A DNA stretch of 64,000 bases from Pseudomonas sp. KNUC1026 (GTDB taxonomy: Bacteria > Pseudomonadota > Gammaproteobacteria > Pseudomonadales > Pseudomonadaceae): assembly GCF_021650705.1 (NCBI RefSeq), contig NZ_CP087138.1, positions 434,001-498,000 of the forward strand, in the 5' to 3' direction. A model generated the notes under the pieces. The model made no database searches. It had not been told where the DNA came from and saw only the letters and a list, made by a program, of their open reading frames with translations. The first letter of the stretch is position 1. Every line of letters starts with the position of its first letter. A program made the translations under genes and the position numbers. Positions 1 through 10,507 of the stretch are shown here, piece after piece.

Positions 1-1
1 C

Positions 2-1651
2 CAGCTGCTCGCGGCCGTTCTCAACGCCCAGCAAACCCTCGGCCCGCGCCTGCGCCAGCGAACCCGCGACCTGATCGGCCACAGCCACAGCGCCGCGTTG
101 CTGCGCTACGCCGGGCTGCACATGAGCCAACTGGTGGTGTCGCTTACACCGAGTGAATACCTGCGGATGCTCAACGACACGCTGCAGACGCAAACCCGCA
201 AGTTCGCCGACAAGCTCGACCAACAACTGCGCAGCCCGTTGCAGAGCAAACTGCGCGCCACGGTGCTGAATACAGCGTTTACCGCAGCTATTGCCTACCC
301 CAATGGCAAGTTCATCGACGTCACGCTCTGGGCATTGGAAAGCGCGGAATCGCTCAAAGCCAAGATCATGCGGCTCAGCGCCATGGCCAAACCCGTTGCG
401 GGTGAAACGTTTCGTACGGTTGGCCTAGGCAGCGGTGGGTTGCAAGGGCGGTTGGCGCAGTCGGTTCAGGGGCAGCAACTGACGGCGGGGCACGCCCGAG
501 GGCTGGCGACCGATGTGATGGACGACACACGGCGAGCACTGGCCGGGATGGGGACAGGGAAGTTCGGGTTGTTGCTGAGCTTGGGCGGGGTGTGGTTTCA
601 GCAGGACAGTTTGCTCAGGAACTACAAGGCATTGCAGGTGGTGTCGGGGGAAGAGCATTCCGAGGCGGTAGCGGCGGTGGGATCGGCGACGCTGGGGGTG
701 ATCGGGATGGGGGTTGAGGCGGCGGGGGCGGCGTTGAAGGTGGCCAGTTCGATGCGGGTGTTGAGTGCGCAGGGTGTATTACATGCGAGTGAAAAGATCA
801 TCAGGGGTGGCGGGTTTCTAGCGTCTTTATCCGGAGCGCTAGATAGCATTCAGTATTTTATCGCTTATGAGCGAACTTCGAGACAGGGAGATTTGAAATC
901 GTCGAAGGAGTATTTTCTTGCAGGCTTCGTGGCCGCGGGGTCCGCTGGAATACTGGCTTTCCATGCAATTGGGATCGCGTTAGTGATGCATCCGTTAGCG
1001 GTCGGCTTGATGCTGCTTTTAGCAGCTTATGCGATTTATGGGTATGCAAAAAAGAACGAATCGACATTGTTGGAGAAGTGGGTGCGTAAAAGTTGCTGGG
1101 GCTTGCCTAAGGAGCAAAGATGTTGGAGTTTGGCGGAGCACATGGATGGGGCGGTCAGCGAGCTGAACTCAGCTCTGGTAGGCGCTTCCGCTTATCTGTC
1201 CATCTCGTGTACTGCCGCTATCGGTGAATATGACGGACCTATGCTATTAATGGGAGGTGGCTTTGCTAATAAGCATAAGGCTTTATTAAAGTTTGACATA
1301 TCGCTGCCCAAATTCAGGTGCGAGGCTTCTCAGTATCAATGGACAATCTACGCAGGCAGTGCAGGCTCTGGAAAAAGCTTGCCCATATTCAGTGGTAATG
1401 AGAGTGGGGATCGCGAATACGGCCATGATAGAAAAGCGGGAACGGGGGAGGAGAAAACGGAATATAGAGAGATTCATGATGATAAAGATACAATGCTCAG
1501 AAAAATTAGTGGCTGGATTGATATCCATCTATATGGTTCTATCCAGAGTTTTGAAGTGCAAGTCGATTATTGGATTGATAAATCGATTGATATAAGGCCT
1601 CTAAAAATTAAACACAGGATGCTTGTGGTTGAAAATCAATTTCTTCAGTAG
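2..1651 (+). CDS. T6SS effector, BTH_I2691/VasX-like (5' end outside window)
   Basis: The frame is open from the first bases of the window, so the N-terminal part (in this family the PAAR/MIX-like or VasX head) lies upstream. The visible ~549 residues are helical, with a long amphipathic middle and a hydrophobic hairpin around nt 920-1050 (GILAFHAIGIALV, then VGLMLLLAAYAIYGYA), followed by KKNESTLLEKWV and a mostly beta-rich C-terminus. This fits the colicin-like, membrane-disrupting T6SS effectors annotated BTH_I2691 family in Pseudomonas. The family call is from recognition of the sequence, not a search. From about nt 780 the DNA becomes clearly AT-richer than the upstream part, as is common in swapped effector tails. 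The stop overlaps the next gene, a DUF6708 protein often found behind such effectors. Confidence 0.7.
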   Translation, partial: QLLAAVLNAQQTLGPRLRQRTRDLIGHSHSAALLRYAGLHMSQLVVSLTPSEYLRMLNDTLQTQTRKFADKLDQQLRSPLQSKLRATVLNTAFTAAIAYPNGKFIDVTLWALESAESLKAKIMRLSAMAKPVAGETFRTVGLGSGGLQGRLAQSVQGQQLTAGHARGLATDVMDDTRRALAGMGTGKFGLLLSLGGVWFQQDSLLRNYKALQVVSGEEHSEAVAAVGSATLGVIGMGVEAAGAALKVASSMRVLSAQGVLHASEKIIRGGGFLASLSGALDSIQYFIAYERTSRQGDLKSSKEYFLAGFVAAGSAGILAFHAIGIALVMHPLAVGLMLLLAAYAIYGYAKKNESTLLEKWVRKSCWGLPKEQRCWSLAEHMDGAVSELNSALVGASAYLSISCTAAIGEYDGPMLLMGGGFANKHKALLKFDISLPKFRCEASQYQWTIYAGSAGSGKSLPIFSGNESGDREYGHDRKAGTGEEKTEYREIHDDKDTMLRKISGWIDIHLYGSIQSFEVQVDYWIDKSIDIRPLKIKHRMLVVENQFLQ

Positions 1652-2410
1652 AAAATCGAAGCGGCCTCAGTTGTCACCCCCTTGTCGAGGATGGGTGGAG
1701 GATCTCCCGTCTCCAATGTCGCACGTCTTTGCTTCGGAGTTGCACAATCGTTTTGATGTGAATGGTATTTCTGAAATATACCTCGAAGCAAGGAGGCCTT
1801 TCGCAATGTTTCGAGAGTTGATGGGACTGATTCCTGTAATGTTCTCCATTATGACAATTTATTGTGTCTGCTCGGTAGGCTTCTTTTTTAAAGATCCCGA
1901 TATGGAGAGCGTATTGTTTTATATGCTGTCCTTAGCTATTTCGGTTTGGTGTACGGCCATAAGCTTCCGGTTCGTATTATCGACTCCCAGAGACAACCCT
2001 ATCCGATTCAACCGAGTCAGGCAGAAAATATACGCCTACAACACAAACCCGAACTGGCTTCTACCCTGGCGAAAGTGCCCTGTCGATATCGCCATATACG
2101 ACTGGTCACAGGTACGCGCTGAATACTTCTTCATTAACATGAAAAACTTTTCCGGAGAAGGCATCATGCTCTCGATCGTAAAACCCGGAACCAGCGACGT
2201 CATCGACCGCTTCCCCCTCCGGTTTGGTGCTCAGGACGCCAGCCTCTGGAACTACATCTGCACCTACATGCAACACGGCCCCTCCGCACTCCCACCCTTC
2301 ACCACCCCCGAGACGCCAACGAAGTCGCCCCCTACAGCCTCTTCCACCGCCTGGCTCGAAAGGTGAAGTGGCCCCCGGAAATAGACCGAGAATCAACCTC
2401 AGCGTCTTGA
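1623..2410 (+). CDS. DUF6708 membrane protein, putative immunity/accessory protein of the T6SS effector (frameshifted as sequenced)
   Basis: The gene overlaps the effector 3' end by 29 nt; the start is a TTG at 1623 or ATG at 1716 or later. Two hydrophobic segments (LIPVMFSIMTIYCVCSVGFFF and FYMLSLAISVWCTAISF) are followed by a soluble domain with YDWSQVRAE, LSIVKPG and DVIDRFPL, which I recognise as DUF6708. As sequenced the frame stops at 2366, but the +1 frame continues from about 2300 with NEVAPYSLFHRLARKVKWPP and stops at 2408-2410; that is the usual family ending. A single-base slip in the C-rich stretch near 2295-2310 explains both. The partner role is inferred from position; immunity has not been shown for this protein. 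Base composition is AT-rich like the end of the effector gene. Confidence 0.65.
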
Positions 2411-2823
2411 AAGCTCGTACAGAACGTAGAGATTGGTAGTCATGATTTTGGTATGCCTACGGCCGGCGGCAGTATTTGCGTCGCCGTTCCAGATTCCTTG
2501 AGGCGTGGCCCTGCGGGGTGAGGTAGGCATAGTTAATGCCACCGGCCGTGTTGTCTGAAAGCGAGCGCACTTCACGAATGCCACCGGGCTGGCGCAGTAC
2601 TCGACCGTTGGGTGTAAAGCCTTGGCGGCGCCCGGCGGTGTAACCCGTCCATTTTCATCGGGTATGAGCTGCAGCGAGCGAATATGCATCTATCGTAAGG
2701 GCGCGTATCCAGGACGCGATTTTCTACCCGTTGCCATGCTTGATTCGCAAGCCTGGAGCGCCCCGTCTGCTGGTGTGCTACCTTGTGAACAAAACCGGCC
2801 AAGCCGTTTGGGGTACTCGAACC
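2411..2823. other. Intergenic stretch without a confident gene
   Basis: This 413-bp gap separates the T6SS cassette from the toxin-antitoxin pair. No convincing gene on either strand. The minus strand has a stop-free frame at about 2458-2654 reading GFTPNGRVLRQPGGIREVRS and SDNTAGGINYAYLTPQG, which looks protein-like but has no start with a ribosome binding site. It may be the remnant of a longer gene. No repeat or terminator stands out. Confidence 0.4.
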
Positions 2824-2994
2824 ATGAATCCCAACCTCGACATCTATGGTATATCCATAGTTGAAAGGCCGAAGATCAAAGCCACCAAGAAACTCGACCT
2901 GAGTGGTGATCTGGGCAAACAGATTGTTTACTCAGAAACCAAGTTGGTTCTTAGAACTCACAAGAAAACCTTTCAGAAGCTGGCTGATATGTAA
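2824..2994 (+). CDS. Small protein upstream of Doc toxin, putative antitoxin
   Basis: A 56-residue protein starting at ATG 2824 (MNPNLDIYGISIVERPKIKA) and ending LRTHKKTFQKLADM. It has no transmembrane segment and is rich in Lys. Its TAA stop overlaps the ATG of the next gene (TAATG at 2992-2996), so the two are probably translationally coupled, as in toxin-antitoxin pairs where the antitoxin comes first. I recognise no Phd/AbrB-type DNA-binding motif, so calling it an antitoxin rests on position, size and coupling. It could also be the N-terminal regulatory part of a longer ancestral protein. Confidence 0.55.
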   Translation: MNPNLDIYGISIVERPKIKATKKLDLSGDLGKQIVYSETKLVLRTHKKTFQKLADM

Positions 2995-3381
2995 TGAAAT
3001 TGATTTTTTTTTCATTTGAACGTGTCATCGAGATAAATATTCAAATCTTGACCACCGAACCCAGTATGAGGCGCACGGTGAATGTTCCAATTTTCCAAGG
3101 CGCGCTCGCCCGGATCGATAATGCGATCGCATATGAGGGCCTCGGTGATATTTTTTGAAATTGCTGCCAAGAACCCTGCCAGCATCGCTCGAGGCCATGC
3201 GCTGCCTGACGCTAACAAGCGAACCGGGCTTGCGGTTGGCTTGGAGTACCTCTCGCTCAACGACTATGAGATCACTCTGGATAATGATCTGTTGGCAGAC
3301 GCCGTCAGAGACTTAGTTACAGGCCATATCAATGAGCATGACTTTGCTGACGTTCTCTATCCCCGCCCCATCACGCACTGA
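2994..3381 (+). CDS. doc: Death-on-curing (Doc/Fic) family toxin (frameshifted as sequenced)
   Basis: Read across one frameshift the product is about 129 residues, the usual Doc size. The first frame gives MKLIFFSFERVIEINIQIL and IDNAIAYEGLGDIF; after a T6 run at 3151-3156 the frame stops at TGA 3156-3158, and the next frame continues FEIAAKNPASIARGHALPDANKRTGLA. HALPDANKR is the Fic/Doc catalytic motif (HxFx[D/N]xNKR type: His, Asp/Asn, Lys and Arg kept). Doc enzymes phosphorylate EF-Tu and block translation; that activity is inferred from the family. Removing one T restores the whole protein, so a homopolymer error is likely. ATG 2994 overlaps the stop of the small upstream gene, arguing for a TA operon. 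Confidence 0.72.
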
Positions 3382-3394
3382 GGCATAACCGGCA

Positions 3395-4892
3395 CTACAC
3401 CCGTGCCCGTCCGAACATCACAAACACCACCACCGCCAACACCCCGATCAACCCGGCGGAGGTGCCCAGCAAAACCCCATGAGCATGGGAAAACGCAAGC
3501 TTCGCGGAGTCGACCAAAGCCTGCGCTTGCTCGCCGCTCAGCTCACCCGCCACCACATAGCTGTCGCCGATCGACCGCGCAGCGCGCTCGGCGAGTGCCG
3601 GCGGCAGCCCTCCCGGCAACGTCAGCGCCCGCCCGAACACGTTGGCCATGAACACCCCGAAAAAGGTGATGCCCAACCCTGTGCCCAGCTCATAGGCCGT
3701 GGCCTCCAGCGAACCCGCCGCACCGCCCTTGCTCGCGTCCACCGAGCCCATGATGACGATGGACGATGCCGTGAGCCCGATGCTCAAGGCCAGCCCCAGC
3801 ACCGCCAGCGTCACGGCTACCCCCAGGCCTGCCTGATGCAGGTCTGCCATGGCGAACAAGGCGAGGGCCACCGCGGAAATTGCCAACGACAGGCTGGCCA
3901 CCCAGCGCACGCCGAAGCAGTTGGACAGGTAGCCCGCGACCGGGCCGCCCACTGCCGCAGCGGCCATGATGGGCACCATGAAAAAACCTGCCTGCAATGG
4001 GGTTTTATCGAGCACGTACTGCAGCTCCATCGCCAGGGTCAGCTCCACACCCGCCAGCGCGCCGATGGCGACCATGGCCATGACGATGCCGGCCACCAGC
4101 GCCGGATGAGCGAACAGCGACAGGTCGAGCAGCGGGGTGGCTGAGCGCAATTGCAGCCGGGCGAATATCGCCAGCAACCCCAGCCCGGCCAGCAGGATCG
4201 GCAACGCGACCACCAGCGGCTGCGTCGCGCCAGCCGCCGCCTTGATGCCGTACACGCTGGCGACGATGCCAGCGATCAGCACCAGCGCCTGGCCGATGGC
4301 CCACTGGCCTGGGGTGCGGGCCTCGGTGCGCGGCAGCATCGAGAAAACGACCGGGATAACCAGCGCCATCACCGGCACGTTGATGAGAAACACCGCCCCC
4401 CACCAGGAAGTGCTCCAGCACCACGCCCCCCACCAGCGGCCCTACCGCCGCGCCGGCAGCGCCCACCGTGCCCCACAACCCCAGGGCCAGGGCACGCTCC
4501 CGCTCATCCTCGAAGGTACGGCGGATGATGCCGAGCACGCACGGCATGATCATCGCGCCACCCAAGGCCAGCAGCACCCTGGCGCCGACCAGCATCGCCG
4601 GTGTCGGGGCGAAGGCTGCCAGCAGCGAGGCCACACCGAACACGCTCAGGCCCACCAGCAGAATGTTGCGGTTACCCACACGGTCGGCCAGCGTGCCCAT
4701 AGGCACCAGCAAGCCCGCCATCAGCAGCGGGTAGATGTCGATGATCCAGAGGATTTCGGTGCTCGACGCGCCGAGTGCCACGGTCAGCGAAGGCACGGCG
4801 ATATGCAGGATGGTGGCGTCGATCACGATGGGCAGGAAGGCGAGCATCACGGCGACGAGGATCAACCATCGTCTGGGTACGGCAGAGGGCAT
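3395..4892 (-). CDS. MFS drug-efflux transporter, DHA2 family, SmvA/EmrB-like (frameshifted as sequenced)
   Basis: The protein starts MPSAVPRRWLILVAVMLAFL and would be about 499 residues with some 14 hydrophobic segments, as in DHA2 (H+ antiporter) exporters of quaternary ammonium compounds and dyes. The motif PMGTLADRVGNRNILLVG is MFS motif A; VLLALGGAMIMP and GTVGAAGAAVGPLVGG are the DHA2 motif C region. As sequenced the first frame continues only to about 4400, where conserved sequence jumps to the frame reading WWGAVFLINVPVMALVIP. One excess base near 4395-4410, next to a C6 run, accounts for it. No TetR-type regulator is visible beside it, so control is unknown. Substrate is inferred from family only. 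Confidence 0.8.
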
Positions 4893-5009
4893 GGCAGGTG
4901 TTCTCGGTGGTGGCAGGCAACGGTCAGGTTACAGGTGCAGGGCCTGTGGCCGTGCGCCGGTTTCGGCAACGAGGCGTGCTACGGCCAGTGAAGCTTTCGG
5001 CTGGGTGCA

Positions 5010-5026
5010 GCGGCGCCAGGCGCCGC
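5010..5026. repeat. Perfect short inverted repeat between MFS and helicase genes
   Basis: GCGGCGCC and GGCGCCGC face each other with one base between them, 15 nt past the helicase stop on the minus strand. There is no T-run, so it is not a typical intrinsic terminator, though it could mark the 3' end of the helicase transcript. Confidence 0.35.
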
Positions 5027-5040
5027 CTCACGCGAGCCGC

Positions 5041-8000
5041 TCACGCGTTGTCGGGCTCCTGCTCATAGCCCTTGCGCAGCTTCTCCGCGACCAGCTTGTC
5101 GAACTCCCGCCGTGCGCGTTCCTCGCTCTCGAAGGTTTTCACGCTGCCTTGCCCCTGCGTGCCGATTCGCCGAACGACACGGTGAACCGAGTGCCCTCGA
5201 GGCGCGCGTGCCAGAACTTGCGCGACGCCCCTTGCTCGAAGCGCAAGCGCGTTACCCGTGCCTGTGTGGTGGCTGATTGTTCAGCGGGCTCTTCGGCTGG
5301 TACGTCTGGTTCAGCGGGCGCTGGCGGTTGAACAGGCTGGAAATGCTCGACCTCCACCTGTAAGGCAGGGTCCTCTCCGGTACTGAGCATTGCCTCGACA
5401 CGGCCCAGAACGGCCTGCGGGTTGGCGATCCAGTCCTTGCCCGGAACATCCAGCACCTTCCAGCCGAAACTGCGCAGGATGCCGGGCCTGAAGGTGTAGC
5501 GCTCATGGGTGTCGTCGACCGTGGCGTGCGGAGCGTCCAGAAGAATTCCCAAGGCATAGCCTTCACCGCCGGGCGCAACGATAGCCAGGTCGCACCGCAA
5601 GGTGGAGCGGCCGACGTTGGTTTCCACCTGGTGACCACGCCCGCGCAGGGCCTCGGCCAGCGCATCACGGATGCTGTCGGCGCTGGCGGGTTGGGCGAAC
5701 GCCTGGCGAGCGCCGACGTTGAGGCCGGCCAGCACGGCCTGGGCGCGTTCGAACTGGCCACTGGCGCTGGCCTGGGCGAATTGCAGGAAAGCCCGCAGCG
5801 CAGCAGCGCCGTCGTTGTGAACGTTGGTGATGGCCTCGGCCTGGATGGTCGAGACCACCGCCATCCGGTGCCGGGCGCGGCTGAAGATCACGTTCAGCCG
5901 TTTTTCGCCGCCGCGCTGGTTGATCGGGCCGAAGTTCATCAGCATCTTGCCGTCGGGCCCCTTGGCGTAGCAGATGCTCAGGATGATGACGTCGCGCTCG
6001 TCGCCCTGAACGTTTTCGAGGTTTTTGACGAACAGGCCATTGAACTGGTCGTCGTCCTCGCGCAGGTACTCGCGATCCAGGCGGGTGGCAAAGTCGGCGT
6101 CGTCCTGGGCGAGCGTTTCCAGCGCCGTTTCGATAGCCCCCTGTTGAGCCTCGGAGAACGCCACGATGCCGAGGCTCAATGGCGTTTCACGGCGCAGCAG
6201 CTCCCGCACCAGCTGCGCGATATAGCGGGCTTCGCCGATGTTGCGGCGCCCTTCGTAGACGCCATCGCTGATGGCATGGAAGCTCACCGGCTGGGCCAGC
6301 AGTTGGTCGGCACCCTCGATGCCGGCGTGTTCATCGTCGGCACTGCGAGCGGGCAATTGCTGTTGCCCCTGGTCGCGTGTGCGGTCGGGAATGGTCACCA
6401 GGCGGCCATCGTAGAACGCAGCGTTGGAGAAGCTGATCAAGGCTTCGTGGCGGCTGCGGTAGTGCCAGGCCAACAAGGTGGCAGGCAGGTTGCGCCCGGC
6501 CTGGTTGAGCAGGCTGTCGGCATCGAGGTTGATGGCGATGCGTTCGCCGTCTTCTTCCACCAGGATTTCGTCATCCTCGCTGCTGCCGCCTGCGGAGAAG
6601 AAGCTGGTCGGCGGCAGCTGCATCTCATCGCCGACCACCACCACCTGCCGAGCCCGGCTCAGGGCAGGCACGGCCTCTTCTGTCGGGATCTGGCTGGCTT
6701 CGTCGAAGATCACCACATCGAACAGGTCGCCTGCCAAAGGCAACGTGTCGGACACCGACAGCGGGCTCATCAGCCAGATCGGCTTGAGATCGTTGATCAC
6801 CTGGCCCGTCTCGTCGTCTGCCAGGTCGCGAATCGAGCGGTGGCGCATGCTCTTGCTGAATTCGTGTTCCAGCTCGCGCCGGCCGGTGGCGTACTGCTTC
6901 TTGAAGGCCTTGCCGGCCTCATCGAGTTGCGCCGCGCTCAGGCCGCTGCGCTGCGCATGCTCGCTGAACCTGGCATTGACCGCCGCGCACACCACCTGAG
7001 CGTTGAGCGCCAGCAGCTGTTGCTGGGCCTTTGCCACCGCCTGGGCAGCCTGTGCCAGCGCTGCGCCGTTGAACCGCGCCAAGGCGGGCTGCTCGCGTTC
7101 CAGCCGGTGCAGTGCCTCGCGCGCCACCAAGGCTTCGAGTGCATCGGGTGGGCTGTTGAAGCGTTGTAGCAACGCCGCGCAAGCGGGGTCGATGGCATGC
7201 ACCGAGCGCAGCAACGGCAGCAACTCGGGCAGTTCATCCAAGGCCTCGCGCAGGTCGCGCAGGCATTCTGCGATGTCGCCCAGTTCAGCCTCCAGCGGCA
7301 GAATCAGGTTGGCTGAAACCCGCTGGGCGAGTTTCTCCAATGCCGGGGCCGCATTGGCGTGGGCCTGGGCTGCCTGGAGTGGGTCCAGGCTCTGGCGCAG
7401 CAGCGCCACCAGCTGCTGCGGCCCGCGCCCTTCGGCCAGCCTGGCTTGAAGCGCGTCCAGGTCGCTGACGAAGCTGCCCAGGTGCTCGACGCCGAAACGC
7501 TCGTTGCCCTGGCGCGCAGCGCTCGCCAGGCGCTCCACGCAAGCGTGTTCGGCGGCCAATTGCTCCAGCACCTTGCGAAAGCCTGGATGCACTGCGTGCT
7601 TGCTGAAGTCATAGCGGCGGTTGAGCTCGCCTCGCAAGCGCCACCAGGCCGGGCTGAACCAACGCAAGGCGCTGTTCTCGAAGCGTTGCAACTGGTTGAG
7701 GGCCGACTCGGTGTCCAGGCTGCTCAGCTTGTTGCCCCAGTGCGCGGTGGCCGCCTGTGCATCGGCCAGCGCCAGGGTGCATCGCTCCAGTTCCGCACGG
7801 GCCTGGCGCAGCTCCACCTGCGCGGCGGAGTCGCTATCGAGCAGGTCCAGGTGTTGCACCAGGCGGGTGTCGAGCAGTTGCCGTGCATCCTTGGCGATGC
7901 TCACCGCCTGCTCGAGGGGGTGTGCGCGGCGATCAGCGACGTGCTGCTTTCGAGCAGTGCATCGAGTTGCTGGAACAGCGCATCGCCGTCCTCGCACAGT

Positions 8001-10507
8001 TGTTCGCACCGCGCGTAGGCACGTTCATCGTTGACCAGCTCGCCAGCCAGCTGTGCGAAGGCATGGCCGCCGAGGCCATCGATTGCAAAACGCTCTTGCA
8101 GCATGCGGTGCAGGCGCTGGGCCAGTTCGCGATGCTGGCTCCAGCGGCTGAGTGTGGGCAGCGCCTCGCGCACGGCGGGTGTTGCATCAGGTGCATCGGG
8201 CAGCTCCGCAAGCCGCCGCAGCAGCGCGCGAACCGTTTGCCCGAGGCTTTCCGGTGCCTGCTGCAGCGCCTGTTCGAAGGCCTCGATCCGCCCGCCTGCG
8301 GCCTCCAGTTGCGTGACCAGCGCATCGCGTTGCTGGCGCAGGGCGGCATCCAGGGCAGGGCTGGCCAATCCTTGTTCATAGCAGCCCTTGAGGTCGGCGA
8401 TGAACGCCTTCTTGTCGTCCTGGGCGTCGTGGATCAGGCAGCACAGCGGCTCCAGCCCGCTCTGCTTGAGGCGATGAAACACCACGTCGAGGGCCGCGCG
8501 TTTTTCGCACACGAACAACACCCGTTGCCCGCGCCCGGCGTAATCGGCGATGAGGTTGGTGATGGTCTGGGATTTGCCGGTGCCCGGTGGGCCCTGAATG
8601 ATGAAGCTGCGCTCGCTGCGCGCCAGGCTCACCGCCGTGTTCTGGGTGGCGTCCGCGTTTACCACGTTCCACTGTTGTGCATAGGGCAGCGGGGCAGGGC
8701 GGCTGTCGTCGAGGGGCCGCGGCTCGATGGAGAACACCCGGTCGAAGGCCGGGTTGTCGTCAGGGCTTTCCAGCAGCTGGTTGTAGTCGCGCACCAGCGA
8801 CATTTTCTTGTAGTTGAAGTTGGCCAGCGTGACCTGTGTAAGGTCCAGGTCCCAGGCGTAGCGATGGCCGTCCGACTCCTCCAGCACGTAGCCTTCGCGG
8901 TCCTGCTCCGGCTCCGGCGGCAGCATGAACGGCTGGCGAACCCGGGCCTGCGGTTTGGCCCCTGCTTCGAAGCGCTGCGGCAGCGGGCTGGGCCGCACCC
9001 AGTGGTCGAACATCGAAAGGCCCAGCGGCCGATAGTCGTCGCGGGCGTAGCTGTAAGGCGGCAGCCAGTGCTTGCCGGTGCTGCGTTGAGCCGTGCCGGC
9101 CTTGCGCCGTTGATACTGCTGCAAGCGCGCGACGGCCTTTTGCCTCACCTTGCTCACCGAGGCTTTCTCGATCAGCCGCAGCTCCACCGACGGTTCGGAC
9201 TGGCGGATCTGCGCCAGCAGGTCAGCGTGGATCTGCTGCACGCTGACCTCGTTGAGGTCGCAGGTTTCCGGCAACGTGATGCCGTACAGCTGGCTGAGTT
9301 GATGGCGCAGCACCGGGTTGAACTCGGCCGGCTCGCCGGTATTGCGCAACACGTACTGGTCACGCACGCCCTTGCGCTTGACCAGCTCCACCGGCAGCCA
9401 CAGCAGCGGCGTGAGAATACGCTCCTCGGGGTTTTCCTTGAGGTTGTGCCAACGCAGGAATGCGACCACCAGGCGCAGTGTGCTGAAGCCGTACTCGGCG
9501 CGGTCGCGGCGGGTCTCGGCGATGAGTTTGTCGAAGGCCGCCGGCAGATACGGCTGGTCATCGAAACGCAGCCATTGCTGCAGCGCGATCGGGCGTTCGG
9601 CGATCAGGTCAGTGGCGAACGGCCCGCCCCAGGTGCAGATGTCCTCGGCCCGCACTCGTTCGAGCTGGAGCATCAACGGCACGCTGGCGACGGTGAGGTT
9701 GATGGTCGAGGCGCTCGGGCGGAAATGCAGCAGGCGGTTACGCCGCGACAGGTCGAACAGGCGGTCGCGCAGATGGCTTAGCACGGCTGTGCGGCGCGAC
9801 GTGAGGTTGCTGCTGCCGCTGAGCGCGCGGTCGATGTCGATGCCGGCGGGCTGGTCACGCCAGGTGCGCAAGCGGGTCGCCAGCGCTGCGACGTCGGTGG
9901 CACGTTCGTGGCGATTCACCTGAGTCATTTCGGTGATCACCGCGGCCACGATCGGATGCAGCCGTTGCGCCAGGCCGAACAGGTTGCGGCGCTGGGCGAC
10001 GAAGGCACGCAGGTCCTGCTCGTCGGTGAAGTCCAGGCCGCACGCCAGGCTGGCCAGCGCCATCCCCAGGCTGTAGACGTCGGTTATTTCGTCATGGTGG
10101 CCGACGCTGTGCTCCCAACTGCGAGGCCCGGGCAGGTAGACCGGCCGGGTCACGGGCGCGTCGATGTCGGTTTGCAGAGCTAGGTCGGTGACCTCCTGCA
10201 AGCCGCCCAGGCTCGCGTCGCGCTGCAAGGTGCCGATGATGTTCAGCCCCGACAGCGGCGCCGGTTGCACCCGGTTGATCGCGCCGATATCCATCTGCGC
10301 AGGCTGCCCGGCGGGTGCTGCCAGGTGCAGGGCCTGGTCGCCGGCCAGCAACACACTGGCAGGCGCCAGGTCGGCGACCTTGCCCTGCTCGTGCAGTGCG
10401 GCGACCTCTTCGAACAGTGGCAGCATCAGCACGATGATGTCGTCGGTGGAGAGGGCTGCACCGGCTTGCGCGTCGATGACATCCTGCAGTGTCTGGCTGG
10501 CAGTCAT
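5041..10507 (-). CDS. Giant pseudokinase-DUF4011-SF1 helicase-Vsr/DUF559-like nuclease-WGR protein (two frameshifts as sequenced)
   Basis: Composite length is about 1820 residues. Residues ~1-225 resemble a protein-kinase C-lobe (HEQG..ADLAPASVLL, DEITDVYSLGMALASLACG) without a proper HRD or DFG: a pseudokinase. A DUF4011-type region follows (SHLRDRLFDLSRRNRLLHF), then an SF1/UPF1-like helicase with Walker A GPPGTGKSQT (~640), Walker B VVIFDEASQIP (~1265), VVVVGDEMQLPP and NVIFSRARHRMAVVS. Near 1640-1710 is a Vsr/DUF559-type fold (RCDLAIVAPGGEGYALGILLD, SFGWKVLDVPGKDW). A WGR-like end (FWHARLEGTRFTVSFG, then IGTQGQGSVKTFESEERARR) appears only after correcting a slip near 5170. The other slip is the G5 run at 7916-7920. 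Its ATG overlaps the M48 peptidase stop (ATGA). DUF4011-helicase-Vsr proteins include the anti-phage gene Hhe; defence is an inference here. Confidence 0.75.

Noticed and set aside
7757..9781. A 674-codon plus-strand frame opposite the helicase gene
   Set aside because: Low-complexity Arg/Ala/Gly/His composition with no known motif; the minus strand holds helicase motifs throughout.
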